64,000 nt of DNA from Eulemur rufifrons (lineage: Eukaryota; Chordata; Mammalia; Primates; Lemuridae). The notes below the pieces were generated by a model. That model made no database searches. It saw only the letters and a program-made list of their open reading frames with translations, and was not told the DNA's origin. The DNA is taken from assembly GCF_041146395.1 (NCBI RefSeq), contig NC_091010.1, forward strand, positions 47,574,001 through 47,638,000, written 5' to 3'. Position numbers and translations under genes: made by a program. Of this stretch, positions 1-10,534 are shown piece by piece. Position 1 is the first letter of the stretch; each line of letters begins with the position of its first letter.

Positions 1-1100
1 CACCAGGAACACCGGGGACATCGTGGCTCCCGGCCGGGCGTGGGCGGAGCAGGCAGGAGTACACAAACCTGGGCCAGTCCCAGAGACACTCCTTTTCCTT
101 GGGCCTCTCTCTGTCTCAGCTATTCCCTCTCGCCCCTTTTCCCCTCCACTCTGGTCCTTTGTCTCTAGCCTGTCCCCAGCCTGGGCGTCCCAGCCCTTCC
201 GTCTCCCTGTCTTCCTGGCGGGTGTCCCCCTGCCTTACCCGCTCCCGGCTGTGGCGCGCTCTCCGCCTGTTCCTCACATCCACACAGCTGCTGAGAGAGG
301 AGGAAGGGAGGGCGGGCGCGCCGCGGATGGATCCGAGACGCTGGCTTTGGTGTCTGCTCGCAACTCCGGGAAACTCGGCCCGTGTTCTCCCGCCCCTCTC
401 CAACTGTTCCTCAGCGCTGCTGCGCTCTCGCCCGCTCTGGCCCCTTCCTTTCCCTGTGTGTCCGCTGTGGCTATATCGCTCCCTCTGGTCTCCGGGCATC
501 TGGAGTTGCACTGCCCTTGCCCTGCACTCCGTCCCCTTTCGGCTGCCCCTTGCTGCCACCTGTCTCCTCCCTCCGCAGCCCCCTCCGTCGTGGTGGAGGT
601 GGTGGGTGATGCGAGGACGTCCCGGTCCGCCTGCACTGTCTCCCTCGACCCCAGCCTGGTCAGGCCGCGGGCTCCCGGCCCGGCTGAGAAGAGGGCTAAT
701 CACTACTTCGCCACCGGCGTCCAGCCTCACTCGGACTCTCTCACCGTGGCTTGGGGAGGAGGGGAAGGGGCAGCTGGCCTTGTGGGGACCTCGGTAGCCC
801 CAAACCAGCTCTCCAGGCCTTCCAGAGACAGGTGCCTTCTCAGTTCCCCCAGCGCCCCTTTCACGTCCTCTTTCTTCCCCTCCTCTCTCCTTTCATGCCT
901 CCCCCGGTCAGGCCTCTCCCCGCCGTCTCATCTCCGCTCTGGCTTTGGTAGATTGACTGCAGGTCCTGGAAAGACCAACTTTCTTTGTTTGGAACCGGAC
1001 CGGACGGGATTTCCTTCCCCAAGTCTCCGCCAATGGGCCAGCTCCTCCCAATGGTTTTGGCGGACTGGCTGAAGGGGACCGCGCCTGAGGCCACAATTAA
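1..1100. promoter_or_regulatory. CpG-rich block at left edge, possible distal or antisense promoter
   Basis: The stretch is GC-rich with frequent CpG and long pyrimidine-rich runs, the composition of an unmethylated CpG island. Long reading frames occur on both strands, but they are serine/proline/arginine-rich and overlap each other, as expected from stop-codon depletion in GC-rich DNA, so no gene is called. Two CCAAT motifs lie close together at about 1030-1051 near the right edge, an arrangement common in CpG-island promoters. The block lies about 5.3 kb upstream of the PAX2 leader. It could be an alternative or divergent non-coding promoter, or a Polycomb-type island of the kind that surrounds developmental regulators. 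No transcript can be demonstrated from sequence alone. Confidence 0.4.
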
Positions 1101-1518
1101 CCCGGCTGTTGTGTGTGGGGGGGCGGTGAGGAATTTAACTGATCCTTTAGCAGCTGCGCTTGTGCAGTGGGGAGGGGGTGCAGGAAGTGGGAATGGAGCA
1201 GTGGCAGGAGGGACAGACGGAGGACCCAGAGATAAACCTGGACGGGGTGTGGTATAGTCAATGGAAAAGGGAAAAAGTCCCGAAAGGGAGGAACACAGGA
1301 AGGGGGTGCGGTGATGAATCCCCAGTAACCTTTATAGGCTAGAGGTTGGATGGAAAACGTCTCCTCCCTGCCCTGCCTAAGGGCTCAGATTCCTCCCTTA
1401 CCTCTTTGTGGAAGATTAAGGGTTCAGAAAACTGAGCATTTACTCCATAATCTGCTATAGAAATATTTTTTTTCAAAATGCCTACTGGTTAGCTCCATGG
1501 TGTAAACATGACAAGTGC

Positions 1519-1575
1519 AATTATCCCCACTATATAGGAGAGAAAACTGAGGCTCAAAGAAGCAAAGATACTATA
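1519..1575 (-). repeat. MIR SINE fragment
   Basis: A short stretch matches the middle of an inverted MIR element: a 'attatccccactatata' region followed by 'gaaaactgaggct' (the reverse of the MIR 'agcctcagttttc' core). It is divergent and short, so assignment is tentative. Confidence 0.4.
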
Positions 1576-2275
1576 CATGTAGTGGCTGCCGCTTTTTCCT
1601 GTAGGCTGTGAGGTTAGTGGCCCCTTTAGCTGTGCAGAGGTCCATGGGTGCCTGGGGAAGTTGTGTCCAGGTCTGAGCCAAGAGTACCAGGCCTTCACTG
1701 GGCTCCTTCCCCCGACCCTTCTAGTTTGTTCTCTGTTGAACAGGGCCTTCCACTCCTATTCTGTTGACCTGCTGGCCCGGTTTCTCCTGGCTTGACTTTT
1801 TCCAGCCCCTCAGTCGGGTGACCCACGGGTGGCAGTCACCTGGCTGGCCCGTGCCACTAAGAGGCAGCTTTGGTGGCCAAGTGGCTTGCATTGTCGTTGC
1901 CTCTCAAAGGAGCTGCGAAGGGCCGGGCAGGTCGCAAGAACCTCTTGTGAGGGGAAGCCGGGTTAAAGAGGGAGGGGCCAGGAGGATAAAGGCCCAGCAC
2001 GTGCGCGCAGCCTCCACAGGACCAACAGACCGCGCGGGCGGGGCCGGTCCGGAGTCAGGCCCCCCGGGGCTTCACGCAGGGAGCCCAAATATTGAGAACA
2101 AAAGCGGGAAAAGAAGAGTGAGAGCAGGAGGGAGGGAGGAATCAAGGGAGGGAGCGAGGAAACAGAAATTAGGGGGTCTTAGATGAAAAAAAAAAGAAAG
2201 TAGCTTTAGGGGGAATGTGCTGTGGAGTGTGAAATTGCAGCCCATGGTGCTCCATATTGTACCAGAAGCTCTTCC

Positions 2276-2296
2276 AAAAAAAAAAAAAAAAAAAAA
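2276..2296 (+). repeat. Poly(A) run
   Basis: An uninterrupted run of 21 A. The sequence immediately upstream is not a recognisable SINE or LINE body, so this is called a simple repeat rather than a retroelement tail. Confidence 0.8.
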
Positions 2297-3658
2297 CCAT
2301 CCTCCAACGTGACCAGAGGGCTAGGCAGGGGGAGGGGCGGGGAGAGAATGGGGGGAGGAGGGGAAAGGGTCTGGCGGGAGCCGGTCAGGCCGAACTGGAG
2401 AGGGGGCCTGGTGCGTGCGCAGTCCGCCGGGACCCTGAGGGCGAGTGGACTGTTGGGCGTCCGTCCCAGAGTTCGATTGTCAGAACTTTTTTTCTTTCTC
2501 TTTTCTTTTTGGTGATAGTGGTGGTGACTTCCCAAACTGGGAATAAACCAGACATGGAGCTCAACTGCGGAGCTGTAGCTCTGCTCTACACTGCTCTCTT
2601 CCCTCCTTCGTTTCTGCTTCTCTTCCCTTCGGACTAGTTTTTCCCCCCTTGATTCTAAACAGCTTTTTTTCCCCCCTGAACTTTAATGCGTTTAATTTGG
2701 TCCGCGCTGTGGGGAGCATTTCCTGGGGAGATACATTTAATTTCGGAATTTCTAATCCCTTCCCTCAGAGCCCGGCCTAGCTCCCCTTTGCCGCGCCCCA
2801 GGAGGTAGAAGGAGGAAGGCAGGCCCAGGCCACGGAGGAGGGGCACGGCTGGGATGCTCACGAAGCTGCCGGTGGCCCCCGCCAGGCCCCCCAAGGCCTA
2901 GCTGCCTCCCCAAACTGCTCGAGGCGGGGCGCCCGGGCCTCGGGTCAGGGCCCTGCGGGTGGATGGGAGGCAGCCACGCCTCTGCCTTTTTTCGCCTGGG
3001 CAGAAAGCGCTGAGCCAGGGAACGGGAAACCAGCAAACTAGCAGAAAAGTCTAGAAGGGAGTGGGTGCCAGCGGGGATAGTGAACAGGGTCTACGTGGGC
3101 GCTTCATTTCTGCACATTATGCCCACAAAAGCATTTGGGAGCTTGTGGGTGCGAATTGCACCGGGCTTGGCTTGGGGCGCCCATGCATAGGTACACACCA
3201 GGGGGAGGGTGCTTACACGCCTCCCAACACCTACATCCAGGCAGAGCAGGACTGGCCCAGCCCGAGAGCCAGGCCGGCAGTAGCTTAGCCTCCAGGGAGG
3301 AGGTGAGGGAGGAGGCAAGGGTGGGGGCTGCTAGGAGCCGGGCGAGCCTAGCAGGGAAGGGAGCGGAGAAGGCGAAGGAGCTGAGATCCACAAGGAAGAT
3401 TTATTGGGCAGATCAGATGCACAGAGGCGGCTAATGAAGCAAATCCCGAGATGGGTATCAGAGCAACTCCCCAAAAGTTTATTTGCCTTTAAATTTCCGC
3501 AGGGAGGCGGGTGCCTTGTTTGAAGTGTAAATGCCCCTAGGTTGGGGGGTGGAAGGGCCGCTTTGAAAACACCAGAGAGAAAAGGTTCATTTAGAGGCAG
3601 ACGGGAAAAGCAACCAACCCTGACAGGTCAGAGCCTGGGTTGTGTTTGGGGTTGGGTT

Positions 3659-3741
3659 GTTTTCTTTCTTTCTTTTTCTTTTCGTCTTTCTTCTTCTTTC
3701 TTCCCCCCCCCCTTTTTTTCCTTTCTTGCTTTTTTCCCCTC
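3659..3741 (+). repeat. Pyrimidine-only low-complexity tract
   Basis: An almost pure T/C tract including a run of C followed by a run of T. It is a simple low-complexity sequence that can adopt triplex or other non-B structures. No gene is associated with it. Confidence 0.7.
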
Positions 3742-4559
3742 TACTAGACTTCATAGAAAAAGAAACAGGAAAGGCAGAGTCAGAGGAGAAGCCAGTGACT
3801 GGCTGAAGGCCAGCCCTTCATCCTGGAGCTCCAGAAGAAGGCAGAACCTTGGCTAAAAGGGGTTCCTAATCATCAGGGGGAATTGCTCTTTGGCTTTGTA
3901 GACCCAGGAATGGGCTGGCTAAGGAGGAAGCTGCCAGGGGCTAGCCTGGCACGAGGGTGTGTCCAGCTATCACCGGTGCTAGGGAGAGGGTCCCAGGAGC
4001 AGATGTCTGGGCTCTCAGTGGCTGCTTGGGAATTAGACTATCATGGAAGGGTGCATGTGAAGGATAGGTGTGTGAGCACAACTTTCAACACACTTGGTGC
4101 ACTAAGCCCTCTTCTCTACAAAATGTGAAAATCTCTCTTGCCCAATATGTGAAATTTTCTGTGAAAATGCTTGTCCATGCCCTATGTGTAACATACGGAT
4201 ATGTCTAGCTGGTGCTAGAAAAATCTGAGTCTATGTGTGGAAAGGGGGTTCTACCCACAGTCTTGTTCCTCCAATAGTTCAGATCCCCCAAAACAACCTC
4301 CTGGATGACCAACATAGGGAGACCTGGGGCAAGGCTTACTTTTGTTCTGAGCACCTCTCGGTAAGGACCCTTCCTCAATTCTCCCCCTCCCCACAGGAAA
4401 CTCAAGGCTGCACCAGCTAATTCCACCTGAGATCCCTTGCTCCCTGGCCTGGGACCTGTTCCCTTTAGGCTGCGCGAACTGTTTTTCTTTTTCGCTTCCA
4501 CACGAAGTTAGTGCGTGTTCGTGGGGTTGTGAGGCCAAAGCAAACCCGGGAGCGCCATC

Positions 4560-5230
4560 TGCAGGCCTCTAGAGGAAAAGACTGACCTTCGGGGCCGGAC
4601 CCTGCGTCTTCAACCTCTCGCCCGAGGGAACCTGCTCCGCCGCCCAAGGGAAGTGGGGTGAGGGCTGGGAGGGGGATGTCCAGAGGGGAATGTTTTTTTC
4701 CTCCCAAACTTTATCCCCCGCAGGTGGATTAAGCTGATCGGGCTCAGGAAGACCCAGAAGGGAGGGCAAATGCCAGGATCCCAGAGAACTCAGCCCAAGG
4801 AGTGGGAGGCTCAGAACCCTGTCGGCTGAGCCTGGTCTGAGCCCCGCCCGAGGATTAAGGTCGCCCAGAAAACCCGGGTACGAGACGCTCAGTAGTAGGC
4901 TGAGTTGAGCTGAGTCAGGCGGGTGCGTTAATCTATCTGCCGCCCAGGCTCCGGCCAGAAGGACAGGGGCGCAAGTCCGTGGCGCTTCCCCGGAGCACCT
5001 GGGGCTTCGGACAGAGGCCGGAAGAACCTCGCGTCTGAGCGGCAAGAGCGCAGCTCAGCGCGGGCTTCGCGGAGCCGCCCTTTTGCAGACCTAGGAAAGC
5101 GGGGGGAGGGAGCGAAGGAGGGAGAGTGAGTTAAAACATCAGCTGAAGTGCCAAGATGATTTATGAGACGAGGGAAAATATTTCATAAAGATCTCCCGGA
5201 TATTCTGTACTTAACCAGTTAGGAGACAAA
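4560..5230. other. CpG-moderate upstream flank of the promoter island
   Basis: GC-rich single-copy DNA with scattered CpG and no repeat or gene. At about 5150-5215 the composition turns AT-rich ('gatgatttatgagacg', 'atatttcataaagatc'), which resembles a short conserved regulatory block beside the island. That reading is an inference from composition only. Confidence 0.4.
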
Positions 5231-6011
5231 GGGCTTCTCCTGCCTGGTGCGTGCACGCAGACCCTAGTGAGCAAGGGAACGAGTGGCGGCGAGGGCTGCG
5301 GAGGCTGGGCCAGCAGCTCCAGCAGGAGTGGGGCCGGCCCGGCGCACTGCGCCTCCTGCGCTCGCTCCGGATCTGCCGAGCTAGCAGCGGGCGGCGCTCA
5401 GCCGCGTTCGCAGCCTCCTCTTCTCCCCAGCCGGGGAGAGCAAGCCTCGGTCTCCCGCGTCCTCTGCCGCCAGCAACGTGCCGCTGCGCAGTCTTCTCTC
5501 CCCAGTCCCCATCCCTGGCCACCTGAGAGTCCAGGAACCAAGTCTCAGGCTCTCCTGTCTTCCGTTGGGTCCCACCGAGGCAGGTGGGTCCAAGCCGAGG
5601 TCTCCAGCTCCATTCTAAACCAAGCGCACTGGACTGCCCAGATCCGGTGGGCAAGGGATCGAGGGAGGCCCTGCGCGCAGCAGTGCGTGGGACAAGAGAG
5701 GAAAAACTGCTGGGCACTTTTCCCCGGAATGTGAATTGGGGGTGCGTGAGTGGGGAGGTACCTCAAGAGGGAAAAGCGAAAGGGAAGAACCAAAGAGGAA
5801 GAGCCAGGAAGGAACCGAAGGGAACGCAGAGGTGAGGGTAGCAGGGTTAGGGCTATGGATTCGAACTGGGCCCGGGGCCGCGCGGCCCATGCGGGCACTG
5901 GCCGGTGGATGGCAGGGCTGGGCGAGTTGGAACTGAAAGCCTGGCTTTTCAGCATCGCGCCCTCCGCGGCCCTCTGTCGTTGCCTGAATATTCATTAGAC
6001 TGGCCGCTCTT

Positions 6012-6037
6012 TATCCTTATCTAACGTTTATCTTATC
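6012..6037 (-). promoter_or_regulatory. Cluster of four GATA motifs upstream of PAX2
   Basis: Four TATC (GATA on the minus strand) cores occur within 26 bases, at 6012-6015, 6018-6021, 6029-6032 and 6034-6037. Two are in the preferred AGATAA context. The segment is AT-rich in the middle of a CpG island and lies about 330 bases before the likely transcription start. GATA factors act with PAX2 in nephric duct and inner ear, so a functional site is plausible, but binding is an inference. Confidence 0.4.
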
Positions 6038-6677
6038 GGCGAGTTTCGTTTCTCAGTGTAGTTTTAATCCCGGGCTCCCATTCCTCCTCCCCCTCGCCCT
6101 CTCCCCTCCCTCCCTGCCTCCCTGCCTCCCTCTCTCTTCCTTCGCTCGCTCTTCCCTCCCATTTCCCCCTCCCCTGCCCTCCCCTTTGCCGGCACCGGAG
6201 TGACAGGCGCGGGGCCCTCCTCGCCGAAGCTCGGGGCTCCGGCGCTGGCGAATCACAGAGTGGTGGAATCTATTGCCTTTGTCTGACAAGTCATCCATCT
6301 CCCGGCGCGGGGAGGAGGAGGGGGTCTGGAGGGGGCTTTGCAGCTTTTAGAGAGACACACACTCGGAGCCGAGGCTCCAGTCTCCGGCCGAGTCTTCTCG
6401 CAGCCGCAACCCACCTGGGGCCAGCCCAGCGCTGCCGGCGCCGCTCGGCTCCCTCCCTCCCTCCCGGCCCTTCGGCCGCGGTGGTTGCGCCAGCCTTTTC
6501 CGGGGGCGGGGGCCCGGCTCGCGCGCTCCCCTCCCGCTGGCGCCCGCTCGGACATCCCGGGGATTGCTACTTCTCTGCCAACTTCGCCAACTCGCCGGCA
6601 CTTGGAACGGCCCCGCTCCCCTCCCAGCGCCCTCGGGCTGCCCCCGCCCCGCGTCCTCTCCGACCAACGCCTCTCGG

Positions 6678-6701
6678 ATGACCGGGTTCCAGGGGAGCTG
6701 A
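6678..6701 (+). other. Upstream ORF 1 in PAX2 leader
   Basis: An ATG at 6678 is followed by six codons and TGA. It is in the same frame as the main PAX2 start but terminated, and lies 361 bases ahead of it. The context before the ATG has C at -3, so initiation is probably weak. Confidence 0.5.
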
Positions 6702-6756
6702 GAGGAGCCGCCTCCCCCGCCCGGCTTCAGCCTTGGCCGCGGCTGCACCGCGAGCC

Positions 6757-6810
6757 ATGCGCTCCCAGTGCCCCCCGGCCCGGCCCGCCTCCCCGGGGCC
6801 GCTCTGCTGA
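6757..6810 (+). other. Upstream ORF 2 in PAX2 leader
   Basis: The ATG at 6757 has G at -3 (gccATGc), a reasonable context, and opens 17 codons ending in TGA. It ends 251 bases before the main start, so reinitiation at PAX2 would be possible. Whether it is translated depends on the true transcription start. Confidence 0.55.
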
Positions 6811-7061
6811 CTGCCCAGCCTCGCGCCCCGACGGTGGGAAGTTGCGGACGCTGCGGTGGCCAGCCTCGGCCAGCTCCGAGGAGCCACCGAGAGCTCAGCG
6901 CTGCTCCCCCCTGCCTCCGCGCGCCCCGCAGCAGCAGCAGCCGGGCGCCCGCTCACCCTCCCTCCCCCACCGTCCCTCCCTTTTCTCCTCAAGTCCTGAA
7001 GTTGAGTTTGCGAGGCGACACGGCGGCGGCGGCCGCGCTGCTCCCGCTCCTCTGCCTCCCC

Positions 7062-7104
7062 ATGGATATGCACTGCAAAGCAGACCCCTTCTCCGCGATG
7101 CACC
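7062..7104 (+). CDS. PAX2: PAX2 exon 1 coding part (N-terminus)
   Basis: The segment encodes MDMHCKADPFSAMH plus the first base of codon 15, and ends at a consensus donor (CACC/gtgagt). These residues are the PAX2-specific N-terminus. PAX5 and PAX8 share the paired domain but have different N-termini, which is why PAX2 is called rather than a paralogue. PAX2 is a nuclear paired-domain transcription factor needed for kidney, genital tract, optic fissure, inner ear and midbrain-hindbrain development. The ATG at 7062 has C at -3 and G at +4, a middling context, and a second in-frame ATG at codon 3 has a better -3 G. The start follows the known PAX2 protein. The frame stays open upstream to 6702, but no upstream in-frame ATG lies in that open stretch. 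Confidence 0.95.
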
Positions 7105-7321
7105 GTGAGTACCGGCGCCCGGCTCCTGTCCTGGCTCGGGCTCTCCGTCCCAACCCTGTGCAGTTCCAGGTTGGCCCCAGGCCCCCGCGCTCAGGTCCCA
7201 TCTTGGAGGCCACACTGGCTTCTCCTGGTCCCTCCTTTCATTCTTCCTCTTTCCCTTGCCTAGTGTTTCTAACGCCTCCAGCTTCTCTCCCTTTTGCCTT
7301 CTGTCACCCATACTTATTCCT

Positions 7322-7360
7322 CTGCCTGCCTTCCTGCCTTCCTGCCTTCCTACCTTCCTT
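7322..7360 (+). repeat. Imperfect (CCTTCCTG)n tract
   Basis: Four to five tandem copies of a cctgccttcctg-type unit, the last one mutated. A simple repeat in intron 1. Confidence 0.75.
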
Positions 7361-8539
7361 GGTGCCCATCACCTACCTTTGCTCCTTCCACCTGCTCCTT
7401 CTTAGGTCATGGGATCCACTGCTCCAGGCCCTTGGTTCCAGCCACCCACTCCCTAGTCAGCCTCTTGCCCTGGGCTGGGGTACTAATTGGCAGGCAGTTT
7501 TCAGGGTGTTGTGTTTTGTTGTTTTCTTTTTTCTGTTTGCCTCCCCCCTCCTCCCTCCTCTCATCTCTATCTTTCTCAAACTTAGAGTTATGGGTGTCCA
7601 GGAGACTCCAAGCTTGGGCAGCCTGGTGTCAGGACAATCGGACAAAAAAGTGTGGGGGTGGGGTGCCCCCTTCTGACCCTCAGCTCTCAGCATCTCCGGG
7701 CTCTTCCAGCCCAGCCAAGGCTTCTTGTGGGTTGGTTTGGGATGTTTCCTTCCTCTTCCCTTCTTTCCCATCTCCCTTCCCTTTCCTTTCCCTTCCCTTC
7801 TCCTTGGGTTGGAAATCCGAGGTTGTCAAGACAGTGGTCATTTTTCCTAGCCTCTGCCTAGGAGATGCTCTAAAAACAAAGAGGGGCTCTGGAAGAAATT
7901 GAAGTCAGGGAGCGACCAGTAGTGCAGCCTTCCAGGCGGGCCCTGGGCAGAGTACAGCTCTGCTCTCAGTTCTAGATGCTCCTTGCCTGCCTCCCACTCC
8001 CCCTGCAGCCAGCAGCCTGGCCAGGGGCTCAGCAAAGAGCAAAAAAATGAGGGGGAAAGAACAAAAGGAAGGCAAATGCCAAAGCTGGGGAGAAAGGAAA
8101 AGAGAAATCAAAACAAGAGAAAGGAAATCAAAGAAAACATTGAAATAATGTTACAGAAAAAAGAGAAGAAGAGAAGGGAAGAAAAATAGAAAAATAGGAA
8201 AAAAGGAATTATTTTAATGAAATTTGAATTTATCTAATTTATGTCATGTCTTTAGCTTAGAAAACTATTCTGAGATTTTTTTGCAGGCTTTTTTCTAAGA
8301 TAAAATTCTAAATAGAAAACTCCTCCCCATCTGTAGATTAATAATTAAGGATAATTTGTAACTTTTCACAAGGAAACTTTTTAGACCTGGCTTGGATCCT
8401 CTCTTGGATCTTAGACCTTTAGGACAAGAAAGCCAAGGAGGGAGAGCTGTGTTTTTCTGTAAGCATATATTTAGCATTAACAGGGATAGCTTTAAGAAAC
8501 ACTCCTAGGATAAAATATATTTCCCTAAATAATTTTCAA

Positions 8540-9065
8540 GCACAGGCAGTCCGAGCCGAGGACATCAGACCGCCACGGTTCTCCCGGCGGGAAAGCCTCG
8601 CTCCTTTTCGTAGGGAGCGGAACCGGATCCACACGCCCGCTTCGCCCGGCCCGCCTGCCTCGCGGCCGGGCTGCCACAGCTCTCTCCTCTCTTGCCGATT
8701 CCACCGAGTCCTGGCCGCCCACCGGAGCCACTTTGAAACCCAAAGGGGAGCAAGGCCCAACGGAAGGTGGTCGGAGGAGTGGAGAGAGCCGCAGCGCGGC
8801 CGAAGGACTGGCAGCTGAGCCACCGCAGCCCGAATTGGTGCCGGCGGCAGTGGCGCATTTCGGGCCTGACTCAGCGCCCGCTCGCGGCCGACCCCTAGCC
8901 CTGGACTCCCTCCGTACCCCTTTCCCATCCCCACCCCTTAGATTGGGGACGAGGGGCCGGGCCAGGAGCCCGGGAAGGCTGAATTATTCATCTTTAATCT
9001 GCCCGCAGCTGCCGCCTTTTCATACCGGTAACGCGAGTTCTCTCGGGGCCTAAATTATTGATGGT
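8540..9065. promoter_or_regulatory. Intronic CpG island block A
   Basis: Dense CpG from about 8550 to 8960 is followed by AT-rich, repeat-free blocks ('gaattattcatctttaatc', 'taaattattgatgg') to 9065. This island plus AT-rich juxtaposition is characteristic of regulatory DNA around developmental transcription-factor genes. It could be an alternative promoter or an enhancer. No splice-competent first exon with an ATG joining exon 2 is evident. Confidence 0.4.
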
Positions 9066-9289
9066 CGGGGTTTGGAGGGAGGGGAGGGATGAGGAGTGGG
9101 GCTAGAGATAGGGAGATTAAAGGGGTGGGGGGATAAAATAAGAGATTCCAGCTTCCCCCAGCAGCCCAATCAGAGGCCTTTCGCCCAAGGGGTTTCGCCC
9201 AAGCTTGCTCTAGGTCCCCCCAGAAGGAGACTGGAGAAGAATGGGGGGGGGGTGTCGCAGATGTCCCCGCTTTCTCCGAAACTTGCTTG

Positions 9290-9830
9290 AGGCCAGCAGT
9301 GCAGAGGCTTCAGGTTGCCGGCCCGGTCCGGCCCGACTCGGCCGCTAGAAGTCTCTGCGCTTCGATTGCTCAGTAACTGCGGCTCCTGGTTGATCGCTCT
9401 GGGTGCAGGATTTCTAGACTGCTGTAGGCCAGAGAGAATGGGACACCGAGCAGCGCCTTCAGACCTGGCACCCGGAGGCCGCCTCGGCTCCGAGATTGGG
9501 AGCTCGCGCTGCAGCCGGGTTGGTAACCCAGTGCCCTCCTCTTGTCTGGAGAGGGGTGCCGAGGTCTGCGGGATCAGAGAGATGCGAGCGGGCTTGGACC
9601 GGCTACACAGGGTGCCCCTTGAATCCTCAACCCACTGGGGCGGCCGGTGCCATGTAACCTGGGCGAGATGGTGGGCACCCAGCCCGGCGCGGCGCGGCGC
9701 GGCAGGCGGGCGAGCCCAAGCACCCTGCGATCTCAGCAGCTACCGGCAGCCGCACTGCTCTGGGCCGCCTTCCCGTCTCTGAGCGCAGCAGACTCCGGCC
9801 CCTGCCTCTTCCACCTTCCCTCCTCCGCTT
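9290..9830. promoter_or_regulatory. Intronic CpG island block B
   Basis: GC- and CpG-rich DNA includes a short GGCGC repeat around 9687-9706, directly before an abruptly A-rich segment (9850-9990). Part of the CpG-rich domain between exons 1 and 2. No coding potential is supported. Confidence 0.4.
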
Positions 9831-10534
9831 TAGACACTAGGGAGACGAGGAGAAATATGGCCCGACCTAAAGATAAAAATCATAAAGGAAATAAAAATTC
9901 CCAATTCAAAACAAAACAAAAGCACAAGGAAAGAAAAATTCCGATTGAAAATAAATACAAGGATAGAGAGAGCAAAGGTGTGCATGTGTCAGAGATTTAG
10001 CCCTCTCTGTGCTCCGGGTTCTGATGAAGAGTCAACCGGGCCCCAACCGCACCCGCACCCCCAAATCATCGCCTCCAAGCCCTCACCAGCACCAACTGCC
10101 CCTTTGCCTGCGGCGCAGGCGGGATCCCGCTGGGCACTAGCTAGTCCTCTGCCTCGCCCTTCCTCTCCCCGCTTTCCTACATTCTCTCCCGCTGGCATTA
10201 ATTCCTCTTTGCTGTTTTTCTCTCCCTGTCCCCTCTTTTCTTTCGCTCGGCTTCTCCATTCCTTCCCTCACTTTCTACCTTGCGTCTCACTGGTCTGAGT
10301 CGAGTTCTTGCCCGGCCCTCCGCTCAGCCACTGCGCTTCTGCGTCTCCAGAGCCTCGCGGGTTCCAATCCCCAGTTCTCTGCGTTGTGGTGGGGACCGCC
10401 ACCTATCTCTTCGAGTTCGGGAATGTGCACTTCCTCCCTGCCTGCTCCCTTCGCACGTCCCGGGTCGCGGACCCTGACTAATGGCCGGTCCCTGCTGTGT
10501 GTGGGGTGTTGTTTTTTTTCTTGTCTCTCCCCAG

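Larger units (their letters stand above)
1100..4560. other. Upstream intergenic DNA, no gene seen
   Basis: Mostly single-copy sequence of mixed composition. It holds a weak MIR-like scrap near 1519-1575, a purine-rich stretch at 2100-2200, a run of 21 A at 2276-2296, a G-run cluster at 2325-2400, a moderately CpG-rich patch at 2750-3000, and a pyrimidine-only tract at 3659-3741. No open frame has codon structure, motif content or splice context that supports a gene. Confidence 0.5.
6350..7061 (+). other. PAX2: PAX2 exon 1, 5' untranslated leader
   Basis: The sequence before the ATG at 7062 is GC-rich and ends in a CGG repeat and a pyrimidine-rich segment just ahead of the start, as in mammalian PAX2 mRNAs. 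The left boundary is approximate: a CpG-island promoter without a TATA box cannot be placed to the base. The leader contains two complete short upstream ORFs, at 6678-6701 (7 codons) and 6757-6810 (17 codons). The frame of the main ATG is free of stops from 6702 onward. Long structured leaders with upstream ORFs usually lower and regulate translation. Confidence 0.65.
5230..7120 (+). promoter_or_regulatory. PAX2: PAX2 promoter CpG island
   Basis: Dense CpG and GC-rich sequence runs from about 5230 across the 5' leader to the exon 1 donor. There is no convincing TATA box near the expected start. The region contains a GATA-motif cluster at 6012-6037, a pyrimidine-rich tract at 6075-6185, and an AT-richer segment at 6245-6300 with a 'cctttgt' SOX/TCF-like site. 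TATA-less, island-type promoters are typical of PAX genes, and transcription probably starts at several sites around 6340-6380. The extent is judged by eye and the start site is not proven. Confidence 0.7.
7105..10534 (+). other. PAX2: PAX2 intron 1
   Basis: A 3430-bp intron bounded by gtgagt and a pyrimidine-rich cccag acceptor. It contains a decayed CCTTCCTG repeat at 7322-7360, purine/pyrimidine-rich DNA to 8200, an AT-rich quiet stretch at 8200-8540, and three further CpG-rich blocks before exon 2. No SINE or LINE insertion was recognised. Depletion of repeats around developmental regulators is common and suggests dense regulatory content. Confidence 0.9.

Noticed and set aside
23..1072. 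349-codon open frame at the left edge
   Set aside because: It overlaps other long frames on both strands in CpG- and pyrimidine-rich DNA, and its Ser/Pro/Arg-rich translation has no domain. It is explained by rarity of stop codons.
6338..7676. Long frames across exon 1 and into intron 1
   Set aside because: They read through the PAX2 donor or lie out of frame with MDMHCK. They are GC-bias artefacts, except for the in-frame leader discussed separately.
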